DNA from: Telopea speciosissima
Taxonomy: Eukaryota; Streptophyta; Magnoliopsida; Proteales; Proteaceae
DNA: 64,000 nucleotides
Assembly: GCF_018873765.1 (NCBI RefSeq)
Contig: NC_057916.1
Span: forward strand, 26,945,501-27,009,500
Direction: 5' to 3'
Positions 1 through 12,169 of this stretch are shown one piece after another. A model generated the notes under the pieces. It made no database searches and had not been told where the DNA came from. It was given only the letters and a program-made list of their open reading frames with translations. The position numbers were made by a program, and so were the translations under genes. Numbering within the stretch: position 1 is the stretch's first letter; each line of letters starts with the position of its first letter.

Positions 1-438
1 TTTTCTCTCTCTCTTGTGTACTTCTTTTCTCTTTCTCTCACTCTTTCTCTGCTGTGCAAACTGGAACTGAATAAAAGAATTTTGGACTCATCCACCAAGT
101 CTTCAGGGACTGGAACCCTTTATAAAGTTTTAACATCCGAATGCCTCCATCAACTCGAGACGCTTGTTTCAACATCTCTCTTTCCCCTACCCACGCGTCT
201 GTTGTTGCATACCCTCTCTCTCTCTCTCCTCTCTCTCTCCCTCACTCTCTGTGCTCTACATTTCTTGTCTTTTGTTTGCTTCTCTCTTTTGAAGGTAAAT
301 TGTCATGTGGGTTTCGACATCTTCCGGAGCTAATCAGTCCCTGGGACAAGGGGATCTTTGAGAGGTCGATATTGTGAGTGAGCTGGGTCTCTGGCATCAC
401 ATTACAAAGAGGAAAGGGTAGAAATAAAAGAACGAAAA
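1..438 (+). other. CT-rich leader-like sequence upstream of CSLC fragment
   Basis: Pyrimidine-rich sequence with several CT microsatellite runs (about 1-50, 210-250) leading directly to the ATG at 439. It resembles a plant 5' UTR and may have been carried along with the CSLC fragment. Short ORFs here look like chance. The window edge prevents judging what lies further upstream. Confidence 0.4.
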
Positions 439-1125
439 ATGGCACCGTTGTTTGGTTTCTTGGTGAAAAAGAACCACCGTGGAACGCCGGTGGTCGTGAA
501 GATGGAGAACCCTAATTGGTCGATGGTTGAGTTAGAGGGTCCTTTGGAAGAAAACTTCCTCCTTGGCGGAGGCGGGAGTGACAAGGTTAGAGGGAAGAAT
601 GCCAAACAGCTCACTTTGGTTCTTCTCCTCAGAGCTCACAGAGTTGCTGGTTGTCTCACCTCAATCGCTTCCGCAATGTTCGGTATCGCGGCCGCTGTAA
701 GACGTTGGTTGGCTTCAAGAAGGACGGATTCAGACATTGGGAGCGAGATCGAGAATGAGGATCCTAGAGTGAAGAGGCGAATCTATGCTTTTATCAAGAC
801 CTTCTTGTGGTTATCCCTATTATTGTTGGGTTTTGAGATTGCGGCTTACTTCAAGGGTTGGCATTTTGGGGCTCCCAACTTGCAACTGCAACGCGTATTG
901 TCGACGCTGTTGAGGGTCTGTGGTATTTTCGATTGGTTCTATTCTATGTGGTGCCGTCTGCAACTTAAATTGGCTGAGGTCGAATTTGATTATCCAAGTG
1001 TTGGACGATTCTGATGATCCCACAACCTAATTGTTGATCAAGGAGGCTCAAAAATGGCAGCAGAAGGGTGCCCCTATCGTCTACAGGCATCGGGTCATCA
1101 GAGATTGGTACAAAGCGAGCAATCT
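439..1125 (+). pseudogene. CSLC: Truncated, internally deleted CSLC (xyloglucan glucan synthase) fragment
   Basis: The 191-codon frame at 439-1014 starts with the conserved CSLC N-terminus (HRGTPVVVKMENPNW, then AKQLT, then AGCLTSIASAMFG and FEIAAYFKGWHFGAPNLQLQ). CSLC proteins are Golgi membrane glycosyltransferases of about 690 residues that make the xyloglucan backbone. Near 952 the match jumps, in another frame, to a downstream CSLC segment (VCNLNWL, then IIQVLDDSDDPTT, a stop codon, LLIKEAQKWQQKGAPIVY, RHRVIRD) ending about 1120. Roughly 100 residues of the family protein are missing between the two blocks, and the whole catalytic and C-terminal part is absent. I infer a non-functional duplicate fragment. 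The N-terminal ORF could still make a membrane peptide, but nothing supports that. Confidence 0.85.
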
Positions 1126-1169
1126 CGTCTTTGGTCGAGCTTGATCTGTCTAATGGTACTTAGCTCACG

Positions 1170-1314
1170 GATTCTACTTCAGCGGCTATAGCAGAGGCAA
1201 GGAATTTGGAGAAGTTATGGCTGGTTAGGTGTAAATTGATTTCCGATTTGGATATTGCGGTTGGGTGGAAGAAGCTGAGACTGATCAGCTTGAACTGGTG
1301 CTTAGGCCTTGGGT
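1170..1314 (+). pseudogene. FBL3: F-box/LRR protein (FBL3-type) fragment
   Basis: The frame starting at 1170 reads like leucine-rich repeats of FBL3-type F-box proteins: NLEKLWLVRCKLISD, then IAVGWKKLRLISLNWCLG. About 48 codons are recognisable, with no F-box and no continuation. A few family residues between ISD and IAVG are missing. The piece lies only about 50 bp after the CSLC fragment, although the two genes are unrelated. I infer gene-fragment capture or template switching. Recognition rests on recalled family motifs rather than an alignment. Confidence 0.7.
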
Positions 1315-1386
1315 AGATTCTGCTCGAAATTGCTTTGGATCCTTCGCTTGCCATTCCATTGTCTCGATTTCCATGGTGTTCCCATA

Positions 1387-1434
1387 CCTGCAACTCATCT
1401 TCTTCAATCGATTTTGGGGAAGATGAGTTGCAGG
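1387..1434. repeat. Perfect 16-bp inverted repeat (hairpin)
   Basis: Bases 1387-1402 and 1419-1434 are exact reverse complements separated by 16 bp, followed by a T-rich stretch. It lies just after the FBL3-like fragment. It could be the edge of a mobile element or a chance hairpin. Confidence 0.8.
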
Positions 1435-2850
1435 TTTTTTTTATTTATTTTTTTCTTCTTGTAAGGGCATATCTGTCAGTTCACAATATATTTTTAACAC
1501 TGTTAGTCATGAATTGACAGAATGGGTGTATTTGTTAATATTTGTAAACCTCAAGGGATACATAGAATTATCCAAAACTGTAGGGTAAAATTATCCTTTT
1601 GTTAAACCTCAGGAATGGTATATATAAATTACCCTAAAAATTATTGTTGGGGAGAGGGTTTCTCTAGGCAAACGGCATAGGGAAGTAGACAAATGAGGTC
1701 ATTCCATGCGAAGAGAGAGAGAGAACCTTATGCCAATAAGATTTTTTTATGAACAAAAAATTAGAGTTAACTACGTCATCCTCTACAATAACAGTTAATT
1801 TACCAATGCTAGCCCCCCGGGCTACCTATTGGTTAATTTTTTAGGCACAAGTGCTATCCTAAGAGTGAAAGTTACATCCACTTCAAAGAGGGAAGTTTTA
1901 TTTCACTGTACGGTGAAGAGTCAATCACCATCCTAAGATCAATGTTTGACTCCTTATAGGACGAAGTTGATAATTCCCCTACTCCATATCAGGTGTGTGA
2001 ATGTGGTCTGTGTTGTGTATATTCGTTATTTTACAGTCCTAAAAGTCAATTAACCTTTTAGTATTGGTGTGTGGTTTGTGTGATTACACTTTCATATAAA
2101 AAAAAGAAAAAAAAGAAATTGATAATGCCCCTACACTATGTGCAATACCTTCTCAACACCATTTGCACTTATCGGTCTAAGTTGATTGTGGGTGTAGGAA
2201 AAAAAACACAGTCCTTCAAAGATTAAGAAGAGATTGTCAACAGACCAAAATCACTGTGTGAGAGAAACTCATGTCCTACTTGATCAAAGGGGATCAAGGT
2301 TGTAACAATACGATATTGGATGGTATCGATCTTTGCTGATATCGATATCAATATCAATATGCTAGATTGTAACAGATCGTTTTTCGGACCGATCCATGAT
2401 CAAAAGGTGGTTTCTTAATTAAAAACTTCTATTTTTGGTCGATTCAATCGATCCAGTTAGCATCGGTCTCCGATGATATCGATGTGTATCAGCCATTACA
2501 GCGGATACCATATTGAAACCAATACCGATCCAAACCGATTCACAGAGATCCAGTATCGAATTGGTATCGAGCAATACCGATCCCAATCCGATTTCCGATA
2601 CCTTAAACAGTTAAACGATGAACTTCCCAACGTCCAAAATTCCGTATTTCTCACTCAAGTTTCTCTTCTGCCTAATAACTAATAACTAATAATCATATCT
2701 CCGTGACTCATTATCAAATATCAATAATATAATATAGTCAAAATACTAATAATAAAAGAAAGAAGTAATTAGCTGAGATATTTAGAAGGGTAGAAACTAG
2801 AAACTTGAAACTAGAAAGTAGAATCAAATCGACGGAATAGGACTCCAAAG
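1435..2850. other. Intergenic, AT-rich, dispersed repeat words
   Basis: No gene seen. About 1450-1640 resembles remnants of a short terminal-repeat element (phrases about AAATTACCC). About 2310-2610 is built of repeated GATATCGATATCAATATC and CCGATACC-like words that recur near 47690, 55610-55800, 57040-57500 and 59760-60020, so it is a dispersed repeat. The last 200 bp presumably hold the promoter and 5' UTR of the U-box gene; no clear TATA element was assigned. Confidence 0.5.
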
Positions 2851-5800
2851 ATGGAGCTGCTGACACCCACCCCTCCTCCTCGGCTCGCCGGGAACCACTT
2901 CTCCCATGGCTTCTATTCTCCGACGATTTCTCTTTCGTCCATCTTCTCTCGTCGCGATCATCACCACCACCACCACCACCACCACCACCACCACCATCAT
3001 CATCATCATCGTGTTGCTGCCGAGGTCTCTGGGCTGCCTGAATTCACGGAAGAAGTTGGTGGCAGAATCACAGTTGCAGTTGGGAAATCCGTTGAGAAAA
3101 GCTTGTCTTTGCTTCATTTTTGTTTTCAGCATTTCGGCTGCCGAGAGATCATTCTCCTTCATGTTCATCAACCGTCTCCCACCATTCCCACCCTATGTAT
3201 GTTCTTCTTTTTCCCTTGTGACAATTTAGATTCTTTTCGTTTTTCCTACGTGATTTCTTCTCCAACTCTGGATTCAAATTGGTTGCTGTGACAAGGCTTT
3301 TAGTTTGAATTGACTGCTTATAGATGATTTGTCTTTCTCGATCTCCCTTTTATCATTTGCTTTTGAGGGCTCATCTAATTTCTCCTTATAATTGCTAAGA
3401 TTTGCTCTGCAGGGCGTTTATCACTGTGTGGTTATGACTTGTATTCTTCCTTCCCCTCAGTATTTGTTTCATGACCGACTATTTTCGGACATTTTTTAGC
3501 GGCAATCTGACAATCCGTATTACTTTTTTTTGGGGGGTACTTGCAGTAGGAAAACTGCCTGCAAGCCAAGCAAACGAGGAAATGGTATCTGCTTTTCGAA
3601 AAGAGGAGATCGAACAAACAAGGAAGCTTCTATTCAATTACTTGACCGTTTGCTGGAAAGCCCAGGTGATTTTCTCTCCGACAACTCTTTTCTTCCCCCC
3701 CTCCCCTCTACTCGTAGCTTGGTAACGGTAAATGTAGCATAACTCCATATTATGTCTCTATATTCACCCCTTGATATTTATAAATCAATAATATACTGTC
3801 GTGAAATGTTTAGTTCCAAACCCCCACTATTATTACAATCTAGGCTTCAAAATTTTCCATCTGCATTCCGAATTTGAGCAGAAGAAATTTTAGGGTGTAT
3901 AGGTTCACACAATGAAAATTTACGAACGATTAGGCTCAGCTCCCTCCCCATCTCCCGTCCTGTTGTTTGAATGAAGTGATGTTGCACCTATTAGAGGAAG
4001 GGGGGTCTTCTGAGTGAAAAGAGAGAGGCCATATTTGACTGGTGTGGTGGATCATTTGCTTGTTACATCAGTGGTTGGACAACTGTGTGTGTGTGTATGG
4101 AGAGAGAGAGAGAGAGAGAGATCAGTGCAGGAATATCTGACCACTGAAATTTGCACATAAAATATTTCCCTGGTGCATCTAGGTAAAATTGATCACCGAT
4201 TCACAGTTCTTGGAATTCAAGGCATCAGAATGACAATGCTGTGGTAAGCATTTTCATTGTAAAGCCTGGGTTTGTCTATCTGCAATGGACAATGATTGGA
4301 GAGAGATTTGGGAGGACATTTGTAAACAAATAAATGAATATGAATTTGAGTGGTACATGTACAAGAGTTATCTCATGGTAATTGCTGATGTTCGTGATCC
4401 TCAATCTAGAGTAAACTGCGAGAAAAAAATCCAAAGGAGGGCTTGGAAGCAGGATTATCCTTCCAACTCGGGATTTTGGAGTTGTTCAGGAGGAAGGGGT
4501 ATTCATGGCTCTTTGGCAGTTAGGCAGTGCAAGTGGCGAGGACACCACAGAGTCTCCCATCCCTTTCCCTCAGGAGTTGGATGTCCTTGGAAAAGAGATG
4601 ACAGCAATGTAAATAGCAATCCATACCATAGGGCTCAATTTTAAAAAAGTAGGTATTCTGGAAAAGTTCAGGTTTTATTACGCTGAGGTAATTTGGGAAT
4701 TTTGCAAAAACTTAGGAATTTTGGATTTCTTTTTTTGGGTGGGGGTTGACGATAATTGGGAGAAATTAAAGCGATGGCCATTTTTCAGTTAAACTTAGAA
4801 TTTCACTTATTAAATTACGTGAGATTAGAGAGGAAGTTGGATCCATTCATTAAAGTATCTGTAATTGGAGAGGTGAAATTTGATCCATTCAGAAGGATCC
4901 ATGGACAAACTCCTATCATTTTTTCCGAAGAGTAATTGAACCTCTTTCGTTGATCATCATTTCAAGTGCTTTCAGTGTTTCCTGCTAGTTGGAATGTTTT
5001 TATTTGCCGAGTTTAACTCTTATGAAGCTGGTACTTTTCAGGTGAAAGCAGGAGTCATCACCATTGAAGCTGCACAAGTTAAGAAAGGCATTGTTGATCT
5101 GGTGAACAAACATAGTATTAGGAAGCTTGTTATGGGGGCGGTGCCAGATCAGTAAGTGTTTCCTCTTCTCATTTGGATCTAACTTAGTTTGCAAGAAAAT
5201 GATCTTTTGTCTTTTCTCGGCTTTGTTGTTTATTTATGTGGCCCTTGGACAAGCAATCTTACTAATTACTTTTGAGTTTCATATGCTGGAAACCTGAAGT
5301 CTGGAATATGACGTATTTGTTTTTCCCCCCAAATAGAGATTGAACACATAGTTTCCAGATAAGAAAACTTTTTCGATATTAAAATTATTCAAATGTGAAT
5401 TGCCCAAGTTGGGAAGGGCCTGTATTGGTAAGTGTTAGGCTTTAGGTTGAAAATTAAGGTTAACTAATTATTAATTGTTCTGGGCATTTTCAAATGCATC
5501 TGACATGTGACTTTAATGCTGGGGTCCTTTATGGCTGTATCATATTGATAAGGGGTGGGGATGTGGTAATATTAGGGTCAGATATGGTCTATGTAACATG
5601 TCGGGTTCAGGCTGACCAGCCCAACCCAATGGGATCACTGCACTCATTGAACTTAACTTTTTCTCGCTATGGAGAGAGAGAGAGAGATCCTACGTACTCA
5701 TGTCTCCTTTTGCTCTATCCTATCCATTATCAGCATTTGTGTTATTACATCTTTTTTTCTTAATCTCAAAAACTGTTGCTGCTTGTGATATGAATGATGG

Positions 5801-8800
5801 TTCATTTTTTTTGCTGTGAAAGATGGTAACATGATGGAGATGATTCCTAATGTCTTAGCTGCATGGAAATACGACCTACTTTTCTATTAGTCTCATTTTC
5901 TTTGCAATCTTTTATTATTAATATCATTTTTATAACAGTTGTATCATGATAACTTGCAGTTATCAAATTCTTGAGCTTGATCATCTTACTATTCCTATTA
6001 TTTTCTCCTCCCCCCCCCCCCCCTCCTCTCTAATATAATTTCTGGTGGCCCATCCCCTTCTGTGGGTTTAAAGGTTAGGTTTTAGGTCAGTGGTCAGAGT
6101 AGCCCCAACTCATATAGAAGCAACCCAACCAGTTGTCTTCCCTACACATCAAATAGTGTGAAAAACTTCAATGTTACCGATCAGATTATGTGAACATAAT
6201 AATTTCCTTTTGAGAGTGAAAAGAGAAGGTTCCAGGCATGTTTCCACAAGAGGGAACAGTTTGTTGTTTATATGTGTCCCCACATGTTTCCCTAGGGAGA
6301 AGGAAGAAGAAATTAGATCAAAGTCAAGTCTTTTTGGAGTTTTGGGTCTCTTCTGTGTAGCTTTGTGTTACTTGGGGCAATTGTCTAATTAATAGATACA
6401 AGATATTTTGTGCATTCTTTTTGCTGACCAACTACTTTGGAGGAGGTTCATAAAACTAAACTTCTGTTAAGTAGTTTTATAAGATGGGACAGGTAGCTAT
6501 GGTATTATAGTTTTTTAGAGACTTTGACTGGGCAGCAACTGTATAAAACATGTGGCCCCATGAATGTGTAAATGAAGTTATTCCTCTCACCCCCAACTTT
6601 TCCGCCCCTCAATTTCCCTCTTTAAGGTGGATTTCCTGGGTACTGTCTTCTCTCTTTTCTACAAGATCTACTTTTTCTTCATTGTACTTTCTATTTTCTT
6701 AAACATGTTTACAGTCCATGCCAGTTTACACAACCAGTCTATCTTCCCTCATTTTTTTCATCATCAAACCACTATAACGGTACCCCGTTACCTGCTATAC
6801 TCAAGCCTATAACAGCTTCATTAATTACCATCAAACCCTAGCCATGCTGTCTACTTGCTTTCCATCAGTAGCAGGACCAACTCCAGCCCACTATACCCCA
6901 ATCTCTCAAACCTAGCCTATTGCTGCCATTCTCCACCATTCCTACCAAAACCTAATCTTAATATCAGCTTGTTAAACTCTAGTTTTTAGCAATTCCCATG
7001 CTTGCTAGGATTGCTATTCTGCCACAAACAGCAGCTATTGTCCTTTATTCTTCTATAACAAAATACTCTGCTGGGTTTGTAGTTTGCTTGATTGCACTAT
7101 TTGTGGACTGGAAACTGTTGTGGAACTCTATGTCTACATCAAATTGGAATCAGAGCTTTGTTTTGTGGTTGTCCTCTTTCTTCATAAGTGGAGATTGGGA
7201 ACTGTCATACATGGGGTTGTCAAGCAGTCAAGGTGTCCCAACAAGATGTCCCTTTAGGTCCAAGGCAACCAGTCGTGTTATTTGCGAAGTCACCCAAACT
7301 GAAAATCTAATGATCTTGCTTTCAATGTTATAGATTTCAACCATTTCTCATTTCTAGCCTTATATGTTCCTATAATATATTTTTTACCTCTCTTATATTT
7401 TCTTGTTTTCAACCTTTAGAATCCTATGTTTTACATATATAGACTTATAATATGACAAATACCCGGGAAATATAGCTAAGGATGTGACATATGGCGCTTA
7501 TGTTGGGCACCTTAGCCTCGCCAAGGCAGATTGCCTTTGCGTCATGAAAAATATAGTGGCATACAGTGTTGGAGAGAAAATGTCTGTTTTGGACTTTTAG
7601 ACTCTGCTATGGCGGGACACTCATTATATATGGTGAGAATCCAACATGGTGATGAAACATTTGAAATTCGTTTTCTACCAAAAAAAATAAAAAAAGTTGG
7701 TAACAACTTTATTGTTTATTGATAGGTCTTATACCCAAAATACAGTTGTTTTTTGTTTGTTTGTTTGTTTGTTTGTGTGTGTGTGAGTGTGTCTTGTAGA
7801 AAATTGGTAAATGTCTTCAGCCTTATGTACACTAAAACACTCTCACCCCGTACCTACTTGCGTACCAGGAAAAAGAGGATAGGGTACTAAAAAATATGTG
7901 ATTACATTTTCCACAGGAAGCTTAATCTTTTGGGTTTTCTTTCCTTTTCCTACTAAGGAGTAAGGATGATTTTGGTTGTAAATCTATTAGACTGTAAACG
8001 TTGTGCTGCATCTTTGTGTTTGATGTGTTCTTTCTGCAAGTTGACAATTCTAATGGATGCAATACAGTTGTATGAAGGTGAAGAAAACCTCAAGCAAAGC
8101 CAACTTTGCAGCCAAAAATGCAGCTCCATTCTGTGAAATATGGTTTGTGAACAAAAGGAAACATGTCTGGACAAGGGAGGCTTCTGAAGGACTGACTATT
8201 TTCCCGTCAGTTCTCAGTCCACCTGATACTGTACTTTCTGAGAGATTAAGCTCTAGTTTGTCACATAATCTCGTTGGTGAGCTCATAACCAACGATACGA
8301 GTCTTCAGACTGATTCTTCCAATACTGGTATACTTTGCTTTGGAGTCAAAAACCAGGTTCATTCAGAACCAGATAAAATGGAAGTTGATTCATCTACCAG
8401 TGGATCCTGTTTCACCAATCAGTTTGATTCTTTGTCATCTGAAAGATTGTTGCCATCAGATTGTGACTCAAAGATAGAGGAAGAAGTTTTGTATAATCAG
8501 CATAATGAAGTGATGAGACAAGCCGAGACAGTAAATAATGAGGCATTTGCAGAGCTAGTGAATTGCAAAAATTTTGAAGCAGAAGCTTTTGAAGCTATTA
8601 ACAAGGTAGAAATTGACCTGATTTTCTTTGCTTTATTTTCAGAGAATTTTTGGAGATTCTGAAATCTCAACTTTATCGTTTTATTGGGAACAGTCTGAGT
8701 AAAATTATAGGTGGAGTTTTCTTTTACTTTCTTTGTGCTAGTGTTGATTTTTTTTTTTTTTTTTTTTTTGGGGGGGGTGGGGGGGAGGGGGTTGGGGGGT

Positions 8801-11299
8801 TTACAAAAACTTGCCTGTAAAAATGAAAATTTGTTAAAATTCAGAATTTGAATGTCTCATAAATAATATCCTGCAAATTCTTTTAAGGTCAAGTGATATT
8901 TCAAATGAAACTTCTATGATTTTTTTTTCTTCCAAATATCTGGCCCCTGTATCATTTTTTAAGTTAATTGTCTTAAGGATTCTGAGAAATTCCACAAGGT
9001 GTTAAGTATATTCCTCTCTGTTATAATCTCCTTCCCTGCTCCTACCAGGTCAAGGTGTTTGATGCTGCCCGTGCACGTGAAACTAAGCTTCGAGAGGAAG
9101 TTGAAGACATACTAAGAATTACTAGACAGCAACAACAAAAGCTCTTGGAGCAAAGAGAAGAAGTAACTAGAGACCTACAGAAGATGATGACAAATGTAGC
9201 TGTTCTTGATATTCATCTCCGGCGGTCGACTCATCGGCGAGAAGAAGCTGCTGGAGAGTTTAGGTTCATCCAAGAATCCCTTGAAACTCTCCAGGATGAA
9301 AGGGAGAAGCTGCAACAGCAAAAAGAGGAAGCCATGTATCAGCTGGAACTGTGTAGAGGTCGTGGACATACTGGAGTGCCTAACTGTGATAGGTTCATAC
9401 AGTTTTTCAATGAATCTCTCGAGTTCACAGAGTTTTCTTTATCAGATCTTCAGACTGCAACATGCAACTTTTCGGAGAGCTTTAAGATTGGGGAGGGAGG
9501 GTATGGATGTGTTTACAAGGGAGAGATTTTTAACCGAAGTGTTGCTATAAAGAAGTTGCATCCATATAACATGCAATGCCAATCAGAGTTTCAACAAGAG
9601 GTGAACTGCTCTCTCTCTCTCCACCAAAAGAAATTTACACTTATAAGAAAATACTCCATTATACATTACACTAAAGGATTCAGTGGGACTAGAAAATAAT
9701 TTAATCTCTCCTGCCTTTCCCCATGCCCTAGCTACTATGTGTGACTATGCATTTTTTTGGGTCAACCGTTTGACAGATACCATGGGGCTATGGGGTATTA
9801 TCCAAACTTCAAGTCTCTAAAACCTTCCTCAACCAGTCATGATAAATTTACCGGCAGTCGTGGACAATGTGATAATCAAATGATTGGATTGACTGTCTAG
9901 CATACGTTGAATGTCTGCTACGGAGATTGGGTTATGGTTCTTCTTTCCTGATCCTGTACTCTCCCCTAGTTTACTGACTAGAATAAGGAATATATTTGTA
10001 GTGAGAATGTGCATTACAACTGGATGTTAAAATGTGCCTCTAGTTGCCACATATCTCTAAAGTATCTCGTGTTTTCATGCTTTCAGGTTCTAGTTCTTAG
10101 CAAACTACGACATCCCAATTTGGTGAATTTGATTGGTGCATGCTCAGATGCCTGGTCCCTTGTATATGAGTATTTACCAAATGGGAGCCTCCAAGATCAC
10201 CTCTTCCGGAAACGAAACACTCCTCCCTTGACTTGGAAGACCCGGACACGAATTGCTGCCAAAATTTCAAGTGCCCTCCTCTTCTTGCACTCTTCCAAAC
10301 CTGAAAAAATCATCCATGGGGATCTGACACCTGAAAACATCCTTCTTGATTCATGCTTTAACTGCAAAATTGGAGATTTTGGGATTTGCAGGCTTGTCCC
10401 TGAGGAAAGTGTTGATTTTCCAAGTTTCCGCAGTAATACAGAGCCGAAGAGCTCATTCCCATATACAGATCCAGAGTTGCAGCGGAATGGAAATCTGACA
10501 CCAAAGTCTGACATCTACTCTTTTGGGATCATTATTCTACAGCTACTCACTGGTAGGCCTCCGTTGGGGCTAACCAATGAGGTGCGTCGGGCTTTGTTGT
10601 CTGGGAAGCTGACATCGATTTTGGACACATCTGCTGGAGAATGGCCTACATTTCTGGCAGAGCGATTGGTGGATGTGGGCTTACAATGCTGTGAATTGAA
10701 CAGTCGGGATAGGCCAGAGCTGACACCAACAATGGTGAGGGAGCTTGATCAGTTACATGTTCCCGATGAGCTGCCTGTGCCTTCTTTTTTCTTGTGTCCA
10801 ATACTTAGGGTGAGTGGTTTATAACCTTGCATTGCAGAGACTAGGCCCAAGATTTCATGGCTTTGGTGGTGGTAACTAATGTTCAGTACGAGTGAAAAAT
10901 CATGGCCCCTAAGCCCTAGAGGGTGGAGGAGTCATCCAGTAGGATGAAGTCACCTGTTGCCTATGACTTGACTTTTATTTCTTGACAAATTTTATCTCTA
11001 AGAAAATAACAATTAGAATCCTCTGAAAGAGCAAAGGATCTCACTCTTTAGAATCAAGTTTTGTCATATTATGTCTATTGTTGCTTACTGCTTACACTTC
11101 AACCTTGTGCTTGCAGGAGATAATGAATGATCCTCATGTGGCAGCAGATGGCTTTACCTATGAAGGCGAGGCCATTCGAGAATGGTTGGAAGATGGACAT
11201 GATACTTCTCCTATGACCAATTTAAAGCTGAGCCACTTGCATCTTACTCCAAACCATGTGCTTCGACAGGCTATACAGGACTGGCTCTGCCAGTCATGA
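2851..11299 (+). CDS. PUB32-like: U-box E3 ligase with USP and protein kinase domains (PUB32/33 family)
   Basis: Seven exons: 2851-3196, 3547-3665, 5042-5151, 8068-8605, 9049-9600, 10087-10809, 11117-11299. All junctions are GT-AG, phases agree, and the total is 2571 nt (856 aa). Domains: a USP-like N-terminal domain (about residues 65-200; ITVAVGKSVEKSL, LLHVHQPSP, LGKLPASQAN, IRKLVMGAVPD); a coiled coil (about 375-475); a kinase with glycine loop GEGGYGCVYKG (519-529), VAIKK lysine (539), catalytic loop HGDLTPENILL (D634) and DFG (652-654); and a C-terminal U-box (about 789-856; CPILREIMNDPHVAADGFTY). HGD instead of HRD makes it a non-RD kinase. The family are cytosolic RLCK-type ubiquitin ligases in stress or receptor signalling. 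The start is chosen because MELLTP-type N-termini are typical of the family. Exon 1 encodes 17 consecutive His. Introns 2 (1.4 kb) and 3 (2.9 kb) hold only short chance ORFs. Confidence 0.93.
2959..3009 (+). repeat. In-frame CAY trinucleotide tract (17 His)
   Basis: A CAT/CAC trinucleotide run in exon 1 of the U-box gene encodes 17 histidines between SRRD and RVAAEV, just before the USP domain. The interruption pattern (one CAT, a block of CAC, then CAT codons) is that of a microsatellite, so its length probably varies between alleles. Confidence 0.95.
6008..6024. repeat. Poly-C run in intron 3 of U-box gene
   Basis: An uninterrupted C homopolymer between T/C-rich sequence. Its length is uncertain in any assembly. 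Confidence 0.8.
8746..8801. repeat. Long T-run followed by G-rich run in intron 4
   Basis: About two dozen T are followed by several blocks of G separated by single T or A bases. The G tracts could form a G-quadruplex on this strand, upstream of exon 5 at 9049. Homopolymers of this size are often mis-sized, so the exact length is not reliable. Confidence 0.7.
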
Positions 11300-11740
11300 G
11301 ATCCTGTAACTGTGTGTAGCTACTGTAAATGTGCATGTATGAGCTTGTATGTATGTTTTATTTTGTATATGTATGTGGGGATGTATTGTACGAAAAGTGG
11401 GAAAGTGGAATGGAGTATGATGCTCCAAAAACTCGAGTAGGATTAGATAATTAGGAAATAGTTCAACCATGAAACGAACTTCATGGACAGCCCTCCTGTA
11501 TAATTTTTTTCTGGGCAGGATGATAATGTGCAAATTGATTTTGCTGAACGAGCATTTGTAATTTGGGCGATGTGCCACTGACTTTCATGTCATTTAGAGT
11601 CGTGGGCTAATTAACAAGATCTAATTGGAATTCCTGATTCAGATGATTGAAGACTCAGTTGCAGTGTCAAATTAAATTTGTGAATGTGCTGATATAATGA
11701 AATGTAGTAGTATCTGTCTGTTGGATTTTGGAGGAATGGC
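11300..11740. other. 3' flank of the U-box gene
   Basis: Likely 3' UTR and terminator sequence: T-rich with TGTATGT repeats around 11335-11375. No coding potential seen. A poly(A) site was not assigned. Confidence 0.4.
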
Positions 11741-11745
11741 ATTAA

Positions 11746-11903
11746 GGCTATATTTGGAACACAAGAAAATAGTTTGTGAGGAAAAGAAAAATATAATAAA
11801 ACAAAAGCAATGATGAAAATAAAGATAATTTTGTGTCTTTTTCTCTCTTCATTTATCAATTTTTTTTCTTATTTTCTTATTTTCTTATTTTCCAAACATA
11901 GCC
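11746..11903. mobile_element. Small hAT-like MITE
   Basis: The ends are inverted: GGCTATATTTGGAA at 11746 and TTCCAAACATAGCC ending at 11903, matching at most positions. The interior is A/T-rich and also partly self-complementary. GGCTRTGTTTGG-type ends are common in plant hAT MITEs. I could not define a clean 8-bp target duplication, so the class is inferred. Confidence 0.6.
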
Positions 11904-12010
11904 TAATTAAGGAGCTGTTAAGGGTGAAGCCTTCCAGGAAAATGGGCAAGAGCCGAGGATCCTTTCCTAGGAGATTCATCCCTTGTAATCAGATAATACA
12001 AGGGTGGGGG

Positions 12011-12169
12011 AAATTTTTATCCTCTCCTGTTATAGCATGGTGTTGTAACGCATCGTACGGTGGTTGCAGAGGCCATGTGCACCATGTGGGATCTGTTGTG
12101 CCACATGGTCTCTGCAGCGCCGCACAATGCCTTACAGCACCGTGCTATAACAGGAGAGGATAACGATTC
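12011..12169. mobile_element. Fold-back MITE with 10-bp target duplication (Mutator-like)
   Basis: A 21-bp perfect inverted repeat (12017-12037 and 12143-12163) sits inside a nearly palindromic 159-bp unit; the arms continue to match imperfectly towards the centre. The 10-mer AGGGTGGGGG flanks it on both sides (12001-12010 and 12170-12179). Inverted ends with a 9-11 bp duplication are the signature of Mutator-like elements. No coding capacity. Confidence 0.75.

Noticed and set aside
439-1014. 191-codon ORF as an intact gene
   Set aside because: It is the CSLC N-terminus only, followed by out-of-frame CSLC remnants and a stop; no catalytic domain.
4285-4644. 119-codon ORF in intron 2 of the U-box gene
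   Set aside because: No family resemblance, lies between well-supported exons at 3665 and 5042, probably chance.
6171-7722. Several 60-110 codon ORFs in intron 3 of the U-box gene
   Set aside because: No domain resemblance; low-complexity hydrophobic translations of T-rich intron.
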